Shown here piece by piece: positions 50,524-59,149 of a stretch of 64,000 nucleotides of DNA. The notes under the pieces are model-generated. The model was not told the DNA's origin. It worked only from the letters and a program-made list of their open reading frames with translations, and did not search any database. Position 1 is the first letter of the stretch. Each line of letters opens with the position of its first letter. The position numbers and the translations under genes were made by a program. The stretch is from NCBI RefSeq assembly GCF_015751765.1, contig NZ_JADOTX010000001.1, positions 6,572,001 through 6,636,000 on the forward strand, in the 5' to 3' direction. The stretch is from Micromonospora ureilytica (lineage in GTDB: Bacteria; Actinomycetota; Actinomycetes; Mycobacteriales; Micromonosporaceae).

Positions 50524-51657
50524 ATGCCGTCGCCGCCGGGTGGGTTCGAGGTGCCGCTGTGGCGTGCGCTCACCGTGTTCAGGCTGGCCTCCCTGGCGTA
50601 CGTCTGCGCGCTCGCGGTGCGCGACGCCGACCGGTACGCCCACCCGTACGCCGTCGGCGCCCTGATCCTGCTGATGATCGCCTGGACCGGGGCGACGACG
50701 ATCGGGTACGCCCGACCGGCCTGGCGGCGTTGGCCGCTGCTGCTGGCCGACCTCGGGGTCGTGGTGGCCATCGTGCTGGCCACCCCGTGGGTGGTCGGCC
50801 GGACGGCGCTCACCCACGGCGTACCCACCCTCGGGGTGGCTTGGATGGCCGGCCCGGTGCTGGCCTGGGCCGTCTCGGGTGGCCGGCGGCGGGGCACTGT
50901 CGCCGCGCTGCTGGTCGCCGGCGCGGACCTGGCCACCCGGGAGCGGATCGGCCAGTCCTCGTTCACCGGGGTGATCCTGATGCTGCTGGCCGGGGTGGTG
51001 GTCGGGCACGTGGCCCGGCTGGCGGCGGGCGCCGAGGAGCGGCTGCAGCGCGCGGTGGAGTTGGAGGCCGCCACCCGGGAGCGGGAGCGGCTGGCCCGGG
51101 GCATTCACGACTCGGTTCTCCAGGTGCTGGCGCTGGTGCAGCGGCGCGGCGCTGACCTGCCCGGGGAGGCTGGCGAGCTGGCCCGGCTGGCCGGTGAGCA
51201 GGAGGCTGCGCTGCGGGCGCTGATCGCCGGCACCAGCCCGGCCGCCGCGAGCCTCCCGGACGGCGGCGAGGCGGTGGACCTGCGGACCCTGCTCGGCCGG
51301 TACGCCTCGGCGGCGGTGGCGCTGTCCGCCCCGGCCACCCCGGTGCCGCTGCCCCGACGGGTGGCCGGCGAGTTGGCCGCCGCGACCGGCGCGGCCCTGG
51401 ACAACGTGGGGCGGCACGCCGGTGGGCGGGCCTGGGTGCTGATCGAGGACGAGGGGGCGACGGTGACCGTGTCGATCCGCGACGAGGGGCCGGGCATCCC
51501 GGACGGCCGGCTGGACGAGGCGGCCGCCCAGGGGCGGCTCGGCGTGACCCAGTCGATCCGGGGCCGGGTGGCCGACGTGGGTGGGACGGTTCGGATCGTG
51601 TCCGCACCCGAGGCGGGCACCGAGATCGAGCTGAGCGTGCCGAGGTCACCGCGGTGA
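50524..51657 (+). CDS. Sensor histidine kinase (NarL partner type)
   Basis: Membrane histidine kinase of 377 residues. The first 165 contain about five membrane helices, resembling DUF5931 sensors. The phosphorylated His is in ARGIHDSVLQVLALVQ (HisKA_3 type, about 195), and the HATPase has DNVGRHAGGRAWV and DEGPGIP, GRLGVTQSIRGRV. CATCCT seven bases before ATG 50524 suggests a leaderless start. Its stop overlaps the regulator start as GTGA, so they form a two-component system. Stimulus unknown. Confidence 0.88.
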   Translation: MPSPPGGFEVPLWRALTVFRLASLAYVCALAVRDADRYAHPYAVGALILLMIAWTGATTIGYARPAWRRWPLLLADLGVVVAIVLATPWVVGRTALTHGVPTLGVAWMAGPVLAWAVSGGRRRGTVAALLVAGADLATRERIGQSSFTGVILMLLAGVVVGHVARLAAGAEERLQRAVELEAATRERERLARGIHDSVLQVLALVQRRGADLPGEAGELARLAGEQEAALRALIAGTSPAAASLPDGGEAVDLRTLLGRYASAAVALSAPATPVPLPRRVAGELAAATGAALDNVGRHAGGRAWVLIEDEGATVTVSIRDEGPGIPDGRLDEAAAQGRLGVTQSIRGRVADVGGTVRIVSAPEAGTEIELSVPRSPR

Positions 51658-52325
51658 ACCCGATCCGGGTGATGGTGGTGGACGACCATCCGATGTGGCG
51701 GGAGGGGGTGGCCCGCGACCTGACCGAGGCCGGGTTCCTGGTGGTGGCGACCAGCGGCGAGGGGCGCCAGGCCATTCGGGTGGCCGCCGCCGCCCGGCCC
51801 GACGTCGTCGTCCTCGACCTGCAACTACCGGACATCTCCGGCGTTGAGGTGATCCTGGGGTTGCGCGCGGCGCTACCCGCCGTACGGGTGCTGATGCTCA
51901 GCGCCAGCGGCGAACAGCAGAGCGTGCTGGACGCGGTCAAGGCCGGGGCCACCGGTTACCTGGTGAAGTCGACAGCGCCCGCCGAGTTCCTGGAGGCGGT
52001 CCACCGCACCGCTGCCGGCGACGCGGTCTTCACCCCCGGCCTGGCCGGGTTGGTTCTCGGGGAGTACCGCCGGCTGGCCGCCGGACCGGGGCGGGAGACC
52101 GGCCCGGCCGGCGCTGCCGAACCCCCGACGCCCCAGCTCACCGAACGGGAGACGGAGGTGCTGCGGCTGGTGGCGAAGGGGATGTCGTACAAGCAGATCG
52201 CCCAGCGGCTCGGCCTGTCGCACCGCACGGTGCAGAACCACGTGCAGAACACCCTGGGCAAGCTGCAACTGCACAACCGGGTCGAGCTGACCCGGTACGC
52301 CATCGAACGCGGCCTGGACGACTGA
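51654..52325 (+). CDS. NarL/LuxR-family response regulator
   Basis: Response regulator of 223 residues. The receiver domain shows VVDDHPMWREGV (acidic pair), the phosphoacceptor Asp in VVVLDLQLPD (about 54) and KAGATGYLVKST with the conserved Lys. The C-terminal LuxR helix-turn-helix is LTERETEVLRLVAKGMSYKQIAQRL. GTG 51654 overlaps the kinase stop by four bases. It presumably activates genes outside the window, or its own operon. Convergent with the DUF5709 gene after seven bases. Confidence 0.92.
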   Translation: MNPIRVMVVDDHPMWREGVARDLTEAGFLVVATSGEGRQAIRVAAAARPDVVVLDLQLPDISGVEVILGLRAALPAVRVLMLSASGEQQSVLDAVKAGATGYLVKSTAPAEFLEAVHRTAAGDAVFTPGLAGLVLGEYRRLAAGPGRETGPAGAAEPPTPQLTERETEVLRLVAKGMSYKQIAQRLGLSHRTVQNHVQNTLGKLQLHNRVELTRYAIERGLDD

Positions 52326-52332
52326 ACTGTCG

Positions 52333-52905
52333 TCAGACCGAGCGCGGCGGCTCCGTCTCGTGGATGGCCAACTCCTCGGCGGTCGCGCCGCCCCCGGCCG
52401 ATCCGGCGTCGTACGCCACCGAGTCGGTCTCCTGGTCGGTGTGCGACCCCTCGTCCGGTTCCACAAGCCGGCCCACTGTGGCGTCGGCGACCGTGCCGAG
52501 CTGACCGTGGTCGTAGAGGGAGACCGGTGAGTTCGGGTCCGAGGTCGGCCCGGGATCCATCACGTCGGCGTCCAGCTGGGCCTCCGCCGCGGCTTCCAGG
52601 TTGTCCGCCTCGAAGGCGATCTTCGGGTCGATCGTGCCGGCCAGCGGGTCGTCCGCCGGGCGCTCGTAGACCTCGCGGTCGAGCTTGTAGTCCAACGACT
52701 CACCGTCGAGTTGCTCCTCGGCGGTCGTTCCGAACCGGTCCACAGCCACCGGCGTCCGGTCGCCGGGCAGCTGGGCCGGGTCCGGGCCGTCGGCCTCGCG
52801 CCCGGTGAGGACGTCGTCGTTGGCGGTCGAGTCGTCATCGGCGGTGTCGGGCAGCCCTTGCGCCTCGGTGTCGGACACGGGGGTCGGGTACTCGTTGTCG
52901 CGCAT
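52333..52905 (-). CDS. DUF5709 acidic protein
   Basis: Hydrophilic acidic protein of 190 residues. The repeated phrase TAEEQLDGESLDYKLDREV is the DUF5709 hallmark, and a later EAAAEAQLDADVMD and GATAEELAIHETE continue the pattern. No cysteines, no membrane helix, probably largely disordered. Members are often linked to osmotic or general stress regulons in actinobacteria, so a stress role is plausible but unproven. It is close to a STAS-HATPase gene, which would fit. Confidence 0.8.
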   Translation of the reverse strand: MRDNEYPTPVSDTEAQGLPDTADDDSTANDDVLTGREADGPDPAQLPGDRTPVAVDRFGTTAEEQLDGESLDYKLDREVYERPADDPLAGTIDPKIAFEADNLEAAAEAQLDADVMDPGPTSDPNSPVSLYDHGQLGTVADATVGRLVEPDEGSHTDQETDSVAYDAGSAGGGATAEELAIHETEPPRSV

Positions 52906-52993
52906 GTCTGATCACTACCCGCTGCCCTGCCGCCATAACCGGGCGACCTTCGGCGGTACGGCGCCGAACCGGGCGTCGACGGCGAAAGCCCCG

Positions 52994-53788
52994 TCAGGCG
53001 AGCTCGTCGTCCGGGTGCAGCACACACCAGACGACCTTGCCGTCCGGTACGGCGCTGCTGCCCCAGCGACGGGTCACCGTGTCGATCAGCAGCAGACCCC
53101 GGCCGCCGGCCCGGGTCGGCGGGGATATCCCGGCGAACGTCGGCCGACGCGGGGAGTGGTCGCGAACCGCCAGGTGCAGGGTGCTCTCCTGAGGTGCCAG
53201 CCGAACAGTCATCGGGGTCCGGGCGTGCGCCACCACGTTGTTGACCATCTCGGTGATCGCGATGCACGCCGGGTCGGTGAGCGTCGGCATGCCCCAGCGC
53301 TCGCAACCTGTGTTGACCAGCTCGCGGGCCTGCCGGGCGGCTCCCACCGCCGGTGCCAGTTCGGCGGTGAGCACCGCCGCCAGTGGTGTCGCCGCGACCG
53401 CGGCCAGCGCGCCGTCGAGCGTCGGCCAGGCCGGCACGCCAGCGAACGCGGCGTCCGGGTGGGCGGGCCCGTCGACCGCCGCCGGGTCGCACAGCAGCAG
53501 ATCCGCGGCGGGCCAGTCGGCCACCTCCCGACGAATGTCGGCGAAGACGCCCCGCCCGGCCGCGTCGACGACCCGCAGACCTGTCACGTCGGCCACCACC
53601 GGACCGGGCCGGGCCACGAGGCGGGCGAGCAGCGCGCCGCGTACCGCCTCGGCTCCGGCGGCGTCGAGCACACCGGTCAGCCGGACCACCGCTGACGAGT
53701 CGTCGATTTCCACGAGACAGCTCGACATGATCGCCCCATTGTGCGCGCCGGTGACGGTCAGCGCATTCGGGCGCTCGACATCGGCCAT
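52994..53788 (-). CDS. STAS and HATPase fusion regulator
   Basis: Protein of 264 residues joining an anti-anti-sigma (STAS) domain (about 20-115, SSAVVRLTGVLDAAGAEAVR, VVADVTGLRVVDAAGRGVF) to a GHKL ATPase domain (about 165-260: AITEMVNNVVAHA, GRGLLLIDTVTRRWG). Such fusions act in partner-switching control of sigma factors; the domain usually phosphorylated on Ser has an Asp-Ala-Ala-Gly at that site here, which would remove the phosphorylatable Ser. The ATG (53788) overlaps the stop of the upstream SDR gene by one base, so both are co-translated. Confidence 0.82.
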   Translation of the reverse strand: MADVERPNALTVTGAHNGAIMSSCLVEIDDSSAVVRLTGVLDAAGAEAVRGALLARLVARPGPVVADVTGLRVVDAAGRGVFADIRREVADWPAADLLLCDPAAVDGPAHPDAAFAGVPAWPTLDGALAAVAATPLAAVLTAELAPAVGAARQARELVNTGCERWGMPTLTDPACIAITEMVNNVVAHARTPMTVRLAPQESTLHLAVRDHSPRRPTFAGISPPTRAGGRGLLLIDTVTRRWGSSAVPDGKVVWCVLHPDDELA

Positions 53789-54786
53789 CAGCGTTCCAAC
53801 CGGGAGCGGCGGTTGATGGCGGCCAGGGTGCCGACAGCGGTGCCGGCGGCGGCCAGACCGAACGCGGCGGTCATCCGCACCAACTGTCGCCGTCGACCGT
53901 GCCAGCCCCCGTCCTGGTGCGCCTGGGCATCGGCGTGGAACACGTTGCCGCTGCTGTCCACCCGGGCGCCCGGCCCGAACTGGGTGCGGTGGGCGTACCA
54001 GCCGAGGGTGCGCTCCACCAGCGCGGGCGCCAGCCGCCACTGCAGGCCGATCAGCCGGGCCGCGCCACCGGCGTACGCCTCGCGGCGGGGCCGGCGCAGC
54101 AGCCGGACGATGGTCTCGGCGACCACCTCCGGCGGGTAGATCGGAGGAGGCGGCACCAGCGCCCGGCCGCTGTGGTTGCCCGTGTGCCGGAAGAACGGGG
54201 TGTCGATCGTGGCCGGCAGCACGGTGCAGACGGAGATGTGACCCCGACCGGTGACCCGCAGCTCCTGTCGGACGGTGTCGGCCAGCCCCCGGATGCCGTG
54301 CTTGGTGGCGTTGTACGCCGACTGGTACGGCATGGCCACCTCGGCCAGCACCGAGGCGTTGTTGACAAGCACACCGCCACCGGCGGCGCCCAGGTAGGGC
54401 AGTGCCGCCTTGATGCCGTGCACGGCCCCGAGCAGGTTGACCTCCAGCACCCGGCGGAACTCGGCGACCGGGATCTCGTCGAACAGACCCACGGCGCTCA
54501 CCGCGGCGTTGTTCACCCAGGCGTCGATCCGGCCGAACTCGGCCGCCGCCTGATCGGCCAGCCGCCGCACCGACTCCAGCTCGGTCACGTCGGTCGGTAC
54601 GACAAGCGCCCGGCCGCCCAACTCCCGGCAGCGCCGCGCGACCTGTCGCAGGGCGGGTTCGCTGCGGGCGGCCAGCACGACGGCGGCGCCCCGGCGGGCC
54701 AGTGCGTACGCGGTCGCCGTGCCGATCCCGCTGGACGCGCCGGTGATCACCACGGTCGATTCGTCGAGGCTGCGGGTCAGCGGCAT
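53788..54786 (-). CDS. Short-chain dehydrogenase/reductase with C-terminal membrane helix
   Basis: NAD(P)-dependent oxidoreductase of 332 residues. TGASSGIGTATA is the cofactor loop, NNAAVSAVG the structural motif, and SVLAEVAMPYQSAYNATKHG carries catalytic Ser, Tyr and Lys (YxxxK). Beyond the usual 250 residues there is an extension ending in LVRMTAAFGLAAAGTAVGTLAAINRRSR, a probable C-terminal membrane anchor. It starts an operon with the STAS-HATPase gene. Substrate unknown. Confidence 0.87.
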   Translation of the reverse strand: MPLTRSLDESTVVITGASSGIGTATAYALARRGAAVVLAARSEPALRQVARRCRELGGRALVVPTDVTELESVRRLADQAAAEFGRIDAWVNNAAVSAVGLFDEIPVAEFRRVLEVNLLGAVHGIKAALPYLGAAGGGVLVNNASVLAEVAMPYQSAYNATKHGIRGLADTVRQELRVTGRGHISVCTVLPATIDTPFFRHTGNHSGRALVPPPPIYPPEVVAETIVRLLRRPRREAYAGGAARLIGLQWRLAPALVERTLGWYAHRTQFGPGARVDSSGNVFHADAQAHQDGGWHGRRRQLVRMTAAFGLAAAGTAVGTLAAINRRSRLER

Positions 54787-54927
54787 TCTTCAGCGGTACC
54801 CCCGGCCGGGCCTGGTCACACCGATCACGGGTTGTCGATCATCCTCGAACCGTGCGGTGGCGTGCCGCGTGTGCTTGCCGTGGCGCAAGTGTCGGTGGCA
54901 CTCGCGCTGACTCTTCCTGATCTGCCA

Positions 54928-54954
54928 GGTTTCGGCTCAGCGTCGCGAGGTTAA
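54928..54954 (+). promoter_or_regulatory. Possible stress-type (SigB-like) promoter of the glycosyltransferase
   Basis: GGTTTC (54928-54933), 15 bases, GGTTAA (54949-54954) resembles the GTTT-N14-16-GGGTA pattern of SigB-type sigma factors. It lies about 55 bases before ATG 55011. One or two bases differ from the consensus. Confidence 0.3.
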
Positions 54955-55010
54955 TGGGACGCTCTGACCGGGAGGACCACCGCCGAGGAAAGATCGCAGG
55001 GAGGTGACCC

Positions 55011-56210
55011 ATGCGCGTCGGCCTCGTCTGCGCGCACGCCAGTTCCTACCGCCACGCCGACGGCCCGCCGGTCGGCACCCGACAGCACATCGCGCGGGTC
55101 GCCGCCGAGCTGGCCGAGCGAGGCCATGACGTCCGGCTCTACGACCGCCGGGACGACCCGTCGCTGCCGGCGACGATGAACGTCGACGGCTACCAGGTGC
55201 ACCAGGTGCCCGCCGGCCCGCCCACCCCACTACCCACCGCCGAGCTGATCCCGTACGTGACGGAGGTCGGCCGCTGGCTGGCCGACGAGTGGTCGGGCGC
55301 CTGGCGGCCGGAGGTGGTGCACGGGCATTACTGGGTCGGTGGCCTGGCCGCCGCGCACGCCGTTCGGGAGACCGACATCCCGGTGGTGCAGACGTTCCAC
55401 TCGCTCGGCATCGAGCAGCTGCGCCACCTGGGCGGTCACTACGACGGGCCGGGACAGCGGATCACGCTGGAGCGCGCGTTGACCCGGGCTGTCGACATCG
55501 CCGTGGCCCAGTCCAACGACGAGGTCGACGAGCTGACCCGGATGGGTCTGCAACGCAGCTCGGTCGCGTTGGTGCCGGCCGGTGTCGACATCGAGCAGTT
55601 CCATCCCGACGGCGAGGCCGCACCGCGCGAACAGCGACCCCGCATCCTCTCGGTGGGCTCGCTCGCCGCCGGGCACGGCCAGGAGGACCTGATCCGGGCG
55701 ATGCGGCTGGTCGGTGACGCCGAACTGGTGATCGCCGGCGGGCCGCCGGCCGACCAGTTGGCCAACCACGCCGAGGCGCGACGCCTGCGCCAACTGGCCG
55801 AACAGATCGGCGTCGTCGACCAGGTACGGCTCGTCGGGGCGGTGCCGCACGACCAGATGGCCACCTGGTACCGGTCAGCGGACGTGGTCGCCTGCACGCC
55901 GCACTACTCCTCGGCCGGGCGGGTCTCGCTGGAGGCGATGGCCTGCGGGGTGCCGGTGATCGGCTACGCGATGGGTGGCCTGGCGGATGCCGTCGTCGAC
56001 GAGGTCACCGGCCGCCTGGTGCCCCCCGGTGACGTACGCGCACTCGGGGTGTCGCTGCGCCGGCTGCTCGCCGACAACGCCGGCCGGTTCGCGTACGGGC
56101 ACGCCGCCGTGGACCGGGTTCGCAGCAGCTACACCTGGGAGCGGACCGCCGGCGCGTTGGAGCGTCTCTACGAGCGGGTGGTCAGCCGCCGCAAGCCGGT
56201 CGAGGCCTGA
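55011..56210 (+). CDS. GT4-type glycosyltransferase
   Basis: GT-B fold glycosyltransferase of 399 residues. The N-terminal domain starts MRVGLVCAHASSY and has GGLAAAHAVRETDIPVVQTFHSLG; the C-terminal domain binds the sugar nucleotide through SVGSLAAGHGQEDLIRA and SSAGRVSLEAMACGVPVIGY, whose two Glu/Gly positions form the retaining GT4 EX7E-like signature. GGGAGGTGACCC precedes ATG 55011, the strongest ribosome site in this part. It is an isolated gene, so the acceptor is unknown; related MshA makes the mycothiol precursor, but the N-terminal motifs differ. Confidence 0.87.
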   Translation: MRVGLVCAHASSYRHADGPPVGTRQHIARVAAELAERGHDVRLYDRRDDPSLPATMNVDGYQVHQVPAGPPTPLPTAELIPYVTEVGRWLADEWSGAWRPEVVHGHYWVGGLAAAHAVRETDIPVVQTFHSLGIEQLRHLGGHYDGPGQRITLERALTRAVDIAVAQSNDEVDELTRMGLQRSSVALVPAGVDIEQFHPDGEAAPREQRPRILSVGSLAAGHGQEDLIRAMRLVGDAELVIAGGPPADQLANHAEARRLRQLAEQIGVVDQVRLVGAVPHDQMATWYRSADVVACTPHYSSAGRVSLEAMACGVPVIGYAMGGLADAVVDEVTGRLVPPGDVRALGVSLRRLLADNAGRFAYGHAAVDRVRSSYTWERTAGALERLYERVVSRRKPVEA

Positions 56211-56256
56211 GCCAAGGGGTGCCACGGCACCCTTGTCGTGGTGCGGTGCCGGATGG

Positions 56257-57144
56257 TCAGCCCGGCCGGCCGGCACCGACCATGGCCGGGTCCCGACGGC
56301 GTGCCACCGGGCGATGCTGCTGCGGTTCGGCGTACCTGGTCAGGCCGATCACCGCGGCCAGGGTGACCAGGAAGCCGACCGCGGCCAGCCACTCCCGCCC
56401 CGGCCAGATCTTGTCGTTGAGCAGCAGCAGGCCGACGATCGCGGCCGGCACCGCGCCGGCCGCGTCCATCGCGGCGACCGCGGCGGTCGTCGAGCCGCGC
56501 TGCATGGCCAGCCCGAGCAGCAGCTGACCGACGATCGAGTGGGCGATCAGCAGGTAGAACAGTGGGTCGGCGAGGAACGCCTCGGCGGACGGCGCGGAGG
56601 CCAGTGGCCGGGCGGCGACCGCGGCCGAGCTGAACGCCAGCCCGGCCAGCGAGCCGAGAGCCACCGAACCCGGCGCCCCGTGCAGCCGGACGGCGAAGAA
56701 GCCGAGCACCGCGATCACGCCGAGCGCCACCAGCAGGGCGATCGAGCCGGCGGTGCCGAGCTGCTTCGACGGCGCCGGCCGGGCGGACAGCACCAGCGCG
56801 GTGATCCCCGCGAAGAGCAGCGCCAGCAGCACCACCTCCGCCGCCGGTAGCCGCCACTTCAGCACCAGCACCCCGAGGATCGCGGTCACCCCGAGCCCGG
56901 CGGCCACGCTGGCCTGCACGAGGAACAGCGGCAGGTCCCGTCGGGCCAGGAAGGCGAGCACGAACCCGCCGATCTGGCAGCCGAGGCCGACCAGGTACGT
57001 CCGGTGCCCGGCGAGGCGCAGCAGCAGACCCGGATCGAAGGTGTGGTGGACCGTGGTGCGGGCCGCCGCCACCGACTGGAGGAGGTTGGCGAAGCCGTAC
57101 GCGACGATCATCGCCGCGAGGAAGCACCAGCCGGAGGAGACCAC
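56257..57144 (-). CDS. EamA/DMT-type transporter
   Basis: Membrane protein of 295 residues with about nine to ten helices in a tandem EamA-like arrangement (GWCFLAAMIVAYGFANLL at the start, PAAIVGLLLLNDKIWPGREW in the second half). The LLLLNDKIWPG phrase with a charged pair is typical of DMT permeases. The tail is basic. TATCCT lies six bases before GTG 57144, suggesting a leaderless start despite following hisN by 26 bases. Substrate unknown. Confidence 0.75.
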   Translation of the reverse strand: MVSSGWCFLAAMIVAYGFANLLQSVAAARTTVHHTFDPGLLLRLAGHRTYLVGLGCQIGGFVLAFLARRDLPLFLVQASVAAGLGVTAILGVLVLKWRLPAAEVVLLALLFAGITALVLSARPAPSKQLGTAGSIALLVALGVIAVLGFFAVRLHGAPGSVALGSLAGLAFSSAAVAARPLASAPSAEAFLADPLFYLLIAHSIVGQLLLGLAMQRGSTTAAVAAMDAAGAVPAAIVGLLLLNDKIWPGREWLAAVGFLVTLAAVIGLTRYAEPQQHRPVARRRDPAMVGAGRPG

Positions 57145-57170
57145 CTGGCGAGGATAGAGGTTGCCGGGGG

Positions 57171-57989
57171 TCAGCGCTCGGCTGGTCGATCGAGGCGGGT
57201 GAGGATGTCGGCGTGCAGCACACCGTTGGTGGCCACCACGCTGCTGTCGGTGCCCGGAGCGCCGGCGGGCGCCGGTTGTCCGGTCAGATCCGTGACCGTG
57301 CCACCCGCCTCCGTGACGATCGGCACCAGCGCCGCCACGTCCCACAGGGACAGCTCCGGCTCGGCCATCACGTCGAGTGCCCCCTCGGCCAACAGCATGT
57401 AGCCGTAGAAGTCGCCGTACGCCCTGTTGCGCCAGCTGTCCCGGATCAGGTCGAGTACCGCGTCGAGCCGCCCGGCGCTCTCCCACCCGTTCAGTGACGA
57501 GTAGCAGAAGCTGGCGTCCGAAACACCGCGCACTGCGGACACACCGATCCGTTCGCCCGCCGTGGGGCCGGGCCCGGCGTACGCGCCCGCGCCCGCGCTG
57601 GCCCACCAGCGTCGTCCGAGCGCCGGTGCGGACACCACGCCGACCGCCGGCCGGTCGCCGTCGTAGAGCGCGATCAGGGTGGCCCAGATGGGCACGCCAC
57701 GGACGAAGTTCTTGGTGCCGTCGATCGGGTCGATGATCCAGCGGCGGCCGTTCGGGTCGGCGGACGGCTGCGCGCCGTACTCCTCACCGAGCAGCCCGTC
57801 GGCCGGCCGGCGCTCGGCCAGCAGGGCGCGGATCTCCCGCTCCACTGCGGTGTCCGCGTCGGAGACCGGTGTCAGGTCGGGCTTCGCCTCGACGCGCAGG
57901 TCGAGCGCGCGGAACCGGGCCGTGGAGATGGCGTCGGCCCGGTCGGCGAGCAGGTGGGCGAGGGCGAGGTCGTCGGCGTACCCGGTCAT
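57171..57989 (-). CDS. hisN: Histidinol-phosphate phosphatase, inositol monophosphatase family
   Basis: Mg-dependent phosphatase of 272 residues. The metal-binding signature WIIDPIDGTKNFVRG and GLLGEEYG (Glu ligand) belong to the IMPase fold; the late WDVAALVPIVTEAGG provides a further Asp. In streptomycetes the orthologue next to aroA and rsgA is the histidine biosynthesis phosphatase HisN, so this function is likely, but general inositol monophosphatase activity cannot be ruled out. It follows rsgA by 28 bases in the aroA-rsgA-hisN unit. Confidence 0.85.
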   Translation of the reverse strand: MTGYADDLALAHLLADRADAISTARFRALDLRVEAKPDLTPVSDADTAVEREIRALLAERRPADGLLGEEYGAQPSADPNGRRWIIDPIDGTKNFVRGVPIWATLIALYDGDRPAVGVVSAPALGRRWWASAGAGAYAGPGPTAGERIGVSAVRGVSDASFCYSSLNGWESAGRLDAVLDLIRDSWRNRAYGDFYGYMLLAEGALDVMAEPELSLWDVAALVPIVTEAGGTVTDLTGQPAPAGAPGTDSSVVATNGVLHADILTRLDRPAER

Positions 57990-58017
57990 GCCGGCAACCT
58001 AGCCGACGCCCGTCGGC

Positions 58018-59130
58018 TCACTCGTCGGGCCCGCGCCGGTCACCCTCGCCGGGCCCGCGCTGGTCGCTGTCGCCGCGCGAGTCACCCTCGCCGGCGCGGG
58101 AGGCGAGCAGCCGACGGTACGAGGCCAGCCGGCGCGGGTCGGCCTTACCGGCGGCCACCCAGGCGTCCAGCCCACAGTCGGCCTCGTCGGCCGTGTGCGG
58201 GCAGTTCGGCGGGCAGTCGACGGTGCCCTCGACCAGGTCCGGAAAGCCGTGCAGCAGACTGTCGGCGGAGACGTGCGCCAACCCGAAGCTGCGGATCCCG
58301 GGGGTGTCGATGATCCAGCCCGGGTCGGTGTCGACCCCGTGCACCGGTGGCAGCCGCAGCGCCACCGCGCTGGTCGAGGTGTGCCGACCCCGGCCGATCG
58401 CGCTGACCACGCCGACCGCGCGCAGCGCGTCCGGAACGAGGCGGTTGACAAGCGTCGACTTGCCCACCCCGGAGTGCCCGACCAACACCGACACCTTGCC
58501 GCTCAGCAGCGTACGGAGCGCGTCGAGGTCGGAGTCGGGGCGGTTGAGCACGTACGGCAGCTCCAGCTCGGTGTAGTAGCCGAGCACCTCCTCGGGCCCG
58601 GCCAAATCGGCCTTCGTGAGGCAGAGCAGCGGCTCCACGTCCGCGTCGTACGCGGCCACCAGGCAACGGTCGATGAACCCGGTGCGCGGCGGCGGGTCGG
58701 CCAACGCGCTCACGATCACCAACTGGTCGGCGTTCGCCACCACCACCCGTTCCAGCCGGCCCTCGGCGGTGGTCTCGTCGTCGTCAGCGGTGCGGCGCAG
58801 CACCGAACGGCGCTCGGCGATCCGGACGATGCGGGCGAGAGCGCCCTCCGCGCCGGACGTGTCGCCGACCAGGCTGACCCGGTCACCGACCACCACCGAC
58901 TTGCGGCCCAGCTCGCGGGCCCGCATGGCGGTCACCGTGGGCAGCTCGGCCCCGACCACGCCGCGCTCGGCACCGGCCAGCACGCACTGGTAGCGCCCCC
59001 GGTCCACGGCGATGACGAACCCGTCGACCGCGTCGGAGTGCTGCGGGCGGGTGCGCGTACGTGGGCGCGACGACTTTCCGGGTCGGACCCGTACGTCGTC
59101 CTCGTCGTACTCCCGCCGTTTGGTCGCCAG
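58018..59130 (-). CDS. rsgA: Ribosome small-subunit GTPase A, possible CTG start
   Basis: Circularly permuted GTPase of 370 residues that checks 30S subunit maturation. G4 (LTKADL), then G1 (GHSGVGKSTL), the DTPG G3 motif and a C-terminal zinc motif CPPNCPHTADEADC with its Cys and His appear in the expected permuted order after an OB fold. Homologues begin about 40 residues before the first GTG (59007); the matching upstream codons open with CTG at 59130, six bases after GAGGAC. A GTG at 59007 would cut the OB domain. Operon with aroA (20 bases upstream) and hisN. Confidence 0.88.
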   Translation of the reverse strand: MATKRREYDEDDVRVRPGKSSRPRTRTRPQHSDAVDGFVIAVDRGRYQCVLAGAERGVVGAELPTVTAMRARELGRKSVVVGDRVSLVGDTSGAEGALARIVRIAERRSVLRRTADDDETTAEGRLERVVVANADQLVIVSALADPPPRTGFIDRCLVAAYDADVEPLLCLTKADLAGPEEVLGYYTELELPYVLNRPDSDLDALRTLLSGKVSVLVGHSGVGKSTLVNRLVPDALRAVGVVSAIGRGRHTSTSAVALRLPPVHGVDTDPGWIIDTPGIRSFGLAHVSADSLLHGFPDLVEGTVDCPPNCPHTADEADCGLDAWVAAGKADPRRLASYRRLLASRAGEGDSRGDSDQRGPGEGDRRGPDE

Positions 59131-59149
59131 GACCTGTCCTCTTCTCGCG

